DNA of 64,000 bases from CAVSCR01 sp963726575 (GTDB lineage: Bacteria > Actinomycetota > Actinomycetes > JAHEKZ01), in NCBI GenBank assembly GCA_963726575.1, contig CAVSCR010000001.1:1-64000 (forward strand). Reading direction: 5' to 3'. Positions 60,127 to 64,000 of this stretch are shown here, in pieces. Below the pieces are notes generated by a model. The model saw nothing but the letters and a program-made list of their open reading frames with translations, was not told the DNA's origin and did not search any database. The position numbers and the translations under genes were made by a program. How positions within the stretch are numbered: the first letter of the stretch is position 1; every line of letters begins with the position of its first letter.

Positions 60127-60456
60127 TCAGCGCGGGGCAGTCGGCGCAGCGTCGAGCCCGCCCAGCAACGTGGCGAGCGCGTCGAGATCGGTGTGGGACA
60201 GCGCGTAGCGGTTCGTCCGGCCCTCTGCGGTCGCTGATACGAGCCCTGCGTCCCGAAGTTCGCGTAGGTGGTATGACACAAGGGACTGGCTCAGCCCGGT
60301 GACCGCCTCTAGGTCGCGAACGGTGCTAGTGGTCCCCGCCAGCCACAAGGTGATCAACAGCCGCTCGGGGTTCCCCAGCGCCCGCAGGACTGGGGCCCAG
60401 GTGACGGCCAGCTGTTCGCACTGGGCCAGAACTTTGCGATCCGGCTTGGATGACAT
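60127..60456 (-). CDS. ArsR/SmtB-family metalloregulator
   Basis: A 109-residue winged-helix repressor of the ArsR/SmtB type: L-R-A-L-G-N-P-E-R-L-L-I-T-L-W-L-A, T-V-R-D-L-E-A-V-T-G-L-S-Q-S-L-V-S-Y-H-L-R-E-L-R-D-A-G-L-V (recognition helix), and a wing with R-T-N-R-Y-A-L. The typical E-L-C-V-C-D metal motif of arsenic ArsR is absent; a Cys near residue 11 (A-Q-C-E-Q-L) and C-terminal Asp/His residues (S-H-T-D-L-D) suggest a site of the CmtR/NmtR kind for a divalent metal. It is divergent from the cation transporter and its start lies inside a clear operator. ATG at 60456. Confidence 0.88.
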   Translation of the reverse strand: MSSKPDRKVLAQCEQLAVTWAPVLRALGNPERLLITLWLAGTTSTVRDLEAVTGLSQSLVSYHLRELRDAGLVSATAEGRTNRYALSHTDLDALATLLGGLDAAPTAPR

Positions 60457-60474
60457 ATCAACATCCCTTGATAT
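60455..60474. promoter_or_regulatory. ArsR/SmtB operator
   Basis: Perfect inverted repeat ATATCAA-N6-TTGATAT (60455-60461 and 60468-60474), the usual form of ArsR/SmtB operators in actinobacteria. It overlaps the repressor's start codon; a weaker AT-rich dyad (ATATAA...TTATAT) extends to about 60496 toward the transporter start. Confidence 0.85.
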
Positions 60475-60502
60475 AAACAAATGATGTCGTTATATTACGC
60501 CC

Positions 60503-61138
60503 ATGGCTGACCCCTCGGCGCTGCGCACCGTCCGCCACGCCGCCAGCGTGCGGCGGGCGGTCTGGCTGTCCTGGCTGACCCTGGTCTGGCTGGCCATCGA
60601 CGGGGCGATCGGGATGACCGCCGGGATCACCGCCAACTCCGTGGCCCTGATCGGCTGGGGCATCGACTGCGCGATCGAGGCAGCCGCCGCACTCGTGATC
60701 ATCTGGCGGTTCACCGGCGACCGGGTCCACTCGACCGACGCCGAACGCTTCGCCCAGAAGGCGGTCGGGCTCTCGTTCTTCCTGCTCGCCCCCTACATCA
60801 TCGTGACCGCACTGGACCACCTGCTGACCGGCAACGCCGCCAGCCCCAGCTGGATCGGGATCGCCCTGGCCGCCTCCGATGCGATCCTCATGCCGATCCT
60901 GGGACGAGCGAAGAAGAACGCCGGCGCCCGCCTCGGATCGGCCGCCACCACCAGCGCCGGGCACCAGAACATCCTGTGCGCCTACCTGTCCGTCGCCGTG
61001 CTGATCGGCCTGGCAGCCAACGCCATCGTCGGATGGTGGTGGGCCGACCCGGTCGCGGCGCTTTTGGTCGCCGTGGTGTGCATCCAAGCCGGGACAAGCA
61101 CCTGGCGCGGACAACCCTGCGCCGACCCCGCCTGCTGA
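60503..61138 (+). CDS. CDF-type cation transporter
   Basis: A 211-residue six-helix membrane protein of the cation diffusion facilitator-like group (annotated simply as cation transporter in actinobacteria). Short for the family: the usual C-terminal cytoplasmic domain is missing, and the tail ends C-A-D-P-A-C. Transmembrane helix 2 has G-I-D-C-A-I-E (D-x-x-x-E) in the place of H/D-x-x-x-D; helix 5 begins G-H-Q-N-I-L-C-A-Y-L. These suggest a different metal from zinc, perhaps handled with Cys. Expression is very likely controlled by the adjacent ArsR-type repressor. Start ATG at 60503. Confidence 0.85.
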   Translation: MADPSALRTVRHAASVRRAVWLSWLTLVWLAIDGAIGMTAGITANSVALIGWGIDCAIEAAAALVIIWRFTGDRVHSTDAERFAQKAVGLSFFLLAPYIIVTALDHLLTGNAASPSWIGIALAASDAILMPILGRAKKNAGARLGSAATTSAGHQNILCAYLSVAVLIGLAANAIVGWWWADPVAALLVAVVCIQAGTSTWRGQPCADPAC

Positions 61139-61143
61139 CCAGG

Positions 61144-62262
61144 TCAGCTCCCCGGTACCGTGCTCAGGCCGGTGGTCGCGGCCGGCCAGTGGAACTGCCT
61201 TCGGAACCGCAGGGCGACATAGACCAGGGCGAGCAGGACCGGGACCTCGATGAGCGGCCCTACGACCCCGGCCAACGCTTGGCCGGACGTCATTCCGAAC
61301 ACACCGATGGCGACCGCGATGGCCAGCTCGAAGTCGTTGCTCGCCGCGGTGAACGCCATCGTGGTCGTCCGTTCGTAGGTCAGTGACATGAGCCGGCCCA
61401 GCCCGAACCCGAGGAACCACATGAAGAAGAAGTAGGCCAACAGGGGGAGGGCGATCTGAGCGACTACGAGTGGTTCCGACGTGATCGTCTTTCCCTGCAA
61501 TGCAAACAGCACGACGACCGTGAATAGCAGGCCGTAGAGCGCAAGCGGGCCGATCTTCGGGAGGAACGTCTCCTCGTACCAGTCGCGGCCCCTGGTGCGC
61601 TCACCCCACTGACGAGTGAGGAAGCCAGCGGTCAGCGGAATGCCCAAGAAGATGAGCACGATCTTGGCGATGCCCCACATGGAGACGTCGAGATTGGCCT
61701 GGGCCAGACCGAGCCAGCCCGGTAGGACTTGCAGGTAGAAGTAGCCGAGCACTGCGTAGGCGAGCACCTGGAAGACCGCGTTCAGGGCCACCAGCACAGC
61801 AGCCATCTCGCGGTCGCCACAAGCCAGGTCGTTCCACAGCAGCACCATGGCAATGCAGCGCGCCAAACCGACCAGGATGACGCCAGTCCGGTAGGCGGGC
61901 TGGTCGGCGAGGAACACCCACGCCAGCGCGAACATCACCAACGGCCCGACGACCCAGTTCAGCAGAAGCGAGGTGGCGATCATGCGCCGGTCAGCGGTGA
62001 CCAGACCGATCTCGTCGTAGCGGACCTTGGCCAGCACCGGGTACATCATCAGGAGCAGGCCGATCGCGATCGGCAGCGAGGTCTGGCCGATCTTGACCTT
62101 GTCCAGCGTCTCGTTGAGCGTCGGAATCAGTCGGCCCAGTAGCAGGCCGGTCAGCATCGCCAAGCCGATCCACAGCGGGAGCAGCCGGTCTACGCGCGAC
62201 ATCCGGCCGATGACCTGGGCCGCGGGAGCGGCCTTCTCGACGCCGCGATCCAGATCGCTCAC
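61144..62262 (-). CDS. acr3: ACR3-family arsenite efflux protein
   Basis: A 372-residue arsenite permease with ten helices. Family motifs: L-V-G-L-A-R-C-I-A-M-V-L-L-W-N-D-L-A-C-G-D with the conserved Cys of helix 4, and T-A-A-S-N-D-F-E-L-A-I-A-V-A-I-G in helix 9. Exports As(III), and Sb(III) in some cases, using the proton gradient. The GTG at 62262 follows GGGAGGAG, so it is preferred to longer frames. It is the last gene of the arsenic operon that enters from the window's right edge; about 100 bases separate it from the aquaglyceroporin gene. Confidence 0.94.
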   Translation of the reverse strand: MSDLDRGVEKAAPAAQVIGRMSRVDRLLPLWIGLAMLTGLLLGRLIPTLNETLDKVKIGQTSLPIAIGLLLMMYPVLAKVRYDEIGLVTADRRMIATSLLLNWVVGPLVMFALAWVFLADQPAYRTGVILVGLARCIAMVLLWNDLACGDREMAAVLVALNAVFQVLAYAVLGYFYLQVLPGWLGLAQANLDVSMWGIAKIVLIFLGIPLTAGFLTRQWGERTRGRDWYEETFLPKIGPLALYGLLFTVVVLFALQGKTITSEPLVVAQIALPLLAYFFFMWFLGFGLGRLMSLTYERTTTMAFTAASNDFELAIAVAIGVFGMTSGQALAGVVGPLIEVPVLLALVYVALRFRRQFHWPAATTGLSTVPGS

Positions 62263-62362
62263 TGTCAGCTCCTCCCGGATCTTCTGGCCCCAGCCCATCC
62301 GACGCCAAGCCCCTACATTGTCCCGCGCTGGCCTCGTGTGAGTCTCGGGGCGATCGTCCCGT

Positions 62363-63103
62363 CTACCGGGTCTCCTCCACCACATCGATGGCGACTGGCC
62401 GTCGAGTCGAGTGCCTTGGCCACAGCAAGACGGTGGCCGCGACCGCGAGCGCTCCACCGATCAGTTCGGCGACGATGAACGCCGGGACACTGGCCGGTGC
62501 GATGCCGGCGAAGGTGTTCGACAGCATTCGTCCGATGGTCGCGGCAGGGTTGGCAAAGGAGGTGGACGCGGTGAACCAATAGGCACCGATGATGTAGGCG
62601 CCAACCATGGGAGCGATCCACTCTGATCGGCCGCCGCGCACCAGCCCGAGGATCAGCAGCAGCAAACCGAACGTGGCGACAACCTCCGAGAGCAGGATGC
62701 CGGGTCCGGTCCGCTCATGAGTCGAGATCGATACGGCCGACAGCCCGAACATCAAGTTGGCCAGCATGGCACCGAGACAAGCACCGAGAACCTGGACCAC
62801 GATGTAGGGCGCTGCGTCCCGGCGGTGAATACCGCCGAACCAGGTGTCCACGAGCGTGACGACCGGATTGAAGTGCGCGCCAGAAATTGGGCCCAGGGTC
62901 GCAATGAGTACCACCAGAACGGCACCGGTAGCGACGGCGTTCTCGAGCAGCTGCAGACCGGTGTCATTCGGGGTCAGAGTCTGCGCCATGATCCCGGATC
63001 CGATGACGGCCGCAACGAGGAGCGCCGTCCCCAGTCCTTCCGCGAAGAGGCGGTTGGGGAGTGGTGCGATGTCGGTCCAGCCGAGCGAGGTGTCAGCGGG
63101 CAC
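62363..63103 (-). CDS. Aquaglyceroporin (AqpS-like)
   Basis: A 246-residue MIP channel with six helices and two half-helices carrying N-P-V (Asn79, in G-A-H-F-N-P-V-V-T) and N-P-A (F-A-N-P-A-A-T). The aromatic/Arg filter position after the second motif is Ile-Gly-Arg. In an arsenic operon such channels, as in AqpS of Sinorhizobium, let arsenite leave the cell after ArsC has reduced arsenate, or move methylarsenite. The GTG at 63103, with GGAGAAGG upstream, is preferred to a TTG 15 bases earlier. Confidence 0.9.
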   Translation of the reverse strand: MPADTSLGWTDIAPLPNRLFAEGLGTALLVAAVIGSGIMAQTLTPNDTGLQLLENAVATGAVLVVLIATLGPISGAHFNPVVTLVDTWFGGIHRRDAAPYIVVQVLGACLGAMLANLMFGLSAVSISTHERTGPGILLSEVVATFGLLLLILGLVRGGRSEWIAPMVGAYIIGAYWFTASTSFANPAATIGRMLSNTFAGIAPASVPAFIVAELIGGALAVAATVLLWPRHSTRRPVAIDVVEETR

Positions 63104-63136
63104 TGGTGCCTTCTCCAATGTGGACGTGGTTGGGTA

Positions 63137-63276
63137 CTAGACGAAGGATTGCGCGGTTTCGTCTGTGAACTGCTCTGCCTCAACCGCGGCAAGTTGGTGC
63201 TCGGTATCCAAAGTCGCGGCGCAGCCGGTTCCGGCGACGTTGGTCAGGGTGCTCTTGTCCTGGGTCGTGACGTAGC
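63137..63276 (-). other. Coding-like remnant without a start
   Basis: Between arsC and the aquaglyceroporin gene, one minus frame is open for about 46 codons and reads as a protein tail (G-Y-V-T-T-Q-D-K-S-T-L-T-N-V-A-G-T-G-C-A, then E-A-E-Q-F-T-D-E-T-A-Q-S-F-V, stop at 63137). It has no ATG/GTG start; a TTG in the middle could start 24 codons. It may be the end of a lost gene. Confidence 0.3.
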
Positions 63277-63284
63277 CCTCGGAG

Positions 63285-63701
63285 TTATGACGCGGTGACC
63301 TGCGGTGCGATCTCATGGATGAGTCGTTCGATTCGGGCGCGGATCTCGTCGCGAATTGGCCGGACGGCCTCGACGCCTTGACCGGCCGGGTCGTCCAGCA
63401 CCCAGTCCTCGTAGCGCTTGCCAGGAAAGAACGGGCAGGCGTCGCCGCAGCCCATCGTGATGACGACGTCAGAGGCGATCACGGCGTCGGTGGTGAGCAC
63501 CTTCGGCGTCTCGGCAGAGATGTCGATTCCTTCTTCGGCCATTGCCTGCACCACTGCTGGGTTGACGGTGTCGGCTGGCGCCGATCCGGCCGAGCGCACT
63601 TCGACCCGGTCGCCGGCCAGGTGCGCCAGGTAGGCGGCCGCCATCTGCGAACGGCCGGCATTGTGCACGCAGACGAAGAGAACCGACGGCTTGTCCGTCA
63701 C
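63285..63701 (-). CDS. arsC: Arsenate reductase (LMW-PTP type)
   Basis: A 138-residue arsenate reductase with the low-molecular-weight tyrosine-phosphatase fold. The nucleophile loop is C11-V-H-N-A-G-R17-S (C-x5-R); further Cys85 and Cys89 (G-C-G-D-A-C-P-F-F-P-G-K) are in place for the thiol relay that reduces As(V) to As(III), in actinobacteria via mycothiol/mycoredoxin or thioredoxin. Start GTG at 63701 with GAGGGA just upstream. It follows arsI after 34 bases in the arsenic operon. Confidence 0.94.
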   Translation of the reverse strand: MTDKPSVLFVCVHNAGRSQMAAAYLAHLAGDRVEVRSAGSAPADTVNPAVVQAMAEEGIDISAETPKVLTTDAVIASDVVITMGCGDACPFFPGKRYEDWVLDDPAGQGVEAVRPIRDEIRARIERLIHEIAPQVTAS

Positions 63702-63735
63702 TCCCTCGCCTCCCGTCTGGTCACGCCCGTCTGCG

Positions 63736-64000
63736 TTAGCAGCACGCGCTGGCTGGCGAGGTCTCCGCGGCATCGATCAAGGAGCTGTCAAAGCCCGCCT
63801 CAGGGGTGCAGCAGGCACCATCGCCGGCCAGCAAGCTGACCGGGCGGTCCTGCCCGTCCCGGGGGTTCGCCGGGTCGTCGTCCTTGATCGTGTAGATCTC
63901 CCAGGGGGTCCCCGCCGGGTCATGCACCCACACCTTGTCCTGCAATGCGTAGCAGCAGGTCGTGTCCTTCTCGTCAAAGGCGGCGAGCCCAGCCTCACGC
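63736..64000 (-). CDS. ArsI/CadI-family protein, 5' end outside window
   Basis: The last 88 residues of a VOC-fold protein whose start lies beyond the right edge. The visible part has the vicinal pair T-T-C-C-Y-A-L-Q-D-K-V-W-V and P-A-G-T-P-W-E-I-Y, as in ArsI C-As lyase and the cadmium-induced CadI protein; a Cys-rich tail (G-A-C-C-T-P and A-S-A-C-C) follows. ArsI breaks the C-As bond of trivalent methyl- and aryl-arsenicals. Its position next to arsC favours ArsI. The C-terminal double Cys pairs may bind As(III) or another thiophilic metal. Confidence 0.85.
   Translation of the reverse strand, partial: REAGLAAFDEKDTTCCYALQDKVWVHDPAGTPWEIYTIKDDDPANPRDGQDRPVSLLAGDGACCTPEAGFDSSLIDAAETSPASACC

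Overview
The window is about 70% G+C and reads as the chromosome of a free-living actinobacterium. The markers are a WhiB1-type iron-sulfur regulator, DUF1918 and DUF2510 proteins, an actinobacterial transglycosylase (Rpf-like) gene, a MshC/CysS-type ligase, frequent GTG starts and tight ATGA/GTGA gene overlaps. I cannot fix the genus. There are no rRNA or tRNA genes, CRISPR arrays, insertion sequences or phage genes, so this is ordinary chromosome with accessory pockets.

Region by region. 0-8.3 kb: two lipoproteins sharing a duplicated signal/linker cassette, an esterase, membrane proteins, an acetyltransferase, a DUF1918 protein, an amine-oxidase-like flavoenzyme and a glyoxalase-fold protein. 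8.3-11.6 kb: a 1086-residue fusion of a class III nucleotide cyclase, a membrane helix, a beta-propeller and an oligopeptide-binding domain; this is the most unusual single gene here. 11.6-19 kb: small membrane proteins and single-gene enzymes (methyltransferase, aldo/keto reductase, class II aldolase-like, DinB, PaiB, PPOX, sulfide:quinone-reductase-like). 20-23.7 kb: a coupled four-gene operon (GT4 glycosyltransferase, methyltransferase, toroidal prenyltransferase-like protein, second methyltransferase). 23.8-29.7 kb: MarR regulator with divergent quinone reductase and MFS exporter, a pentapeptide-repeat protein with a cysteine-rich head, homocysteine methyltransferase, secreted phosphoesterase.

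29.7-39.7 kb: a stretch in which four genes (secreted alpha/beta hydrolase with Calx-beta region, YihY/BrkB, questin-oxidase-like, Rpf-like) carry single-base frameshifts. It also holds the low-affinity phosphate transporter PiT with its DUF47 partner, a glycosyltransferase/acyltransferase pair resembling staphyloxanthin CrtQ/CrtO, and a family of palindromic extragenic repeats. 39.7-44.6 kb: L,D-transpeptidase, a short MshC/CysS-like ligase, an unknown Rossmann-like protein and Sua5 on one strand, then WhiB. 44.9-51.7 kb: secreted metalloprotease, divergent TPP-enzyme/aldehyde dehydrogenase pair, DksA/TraR-type protein, frameshifted sulfotransferase.

51.7-55.7 kb: a glycerol operon (FGGY kinase plus GlpA-like and GlpB-like flavoproteins). 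55.8-60.1 kb: the complete high-affinity phosphate operon pstSCAB with a strong hairpin after pstS and a two-unit PHO box upstream. 60.1-64 kb: metal and arsenic resistance. An ArsR/SmtB repressor with a clear operator is divergent from a cation transporter, and an arsenic operon runs off the window end (arsI fragment, arsC, aquaglyceroporin, acr3).

Functional links: phosphate acquisition appears twice (Pst, PiT-DUF47) and glycerol-3-phosphate use sits next to Pst. The right end is a detoxification island handling inorganic and methylated arsenic and probably another metal.
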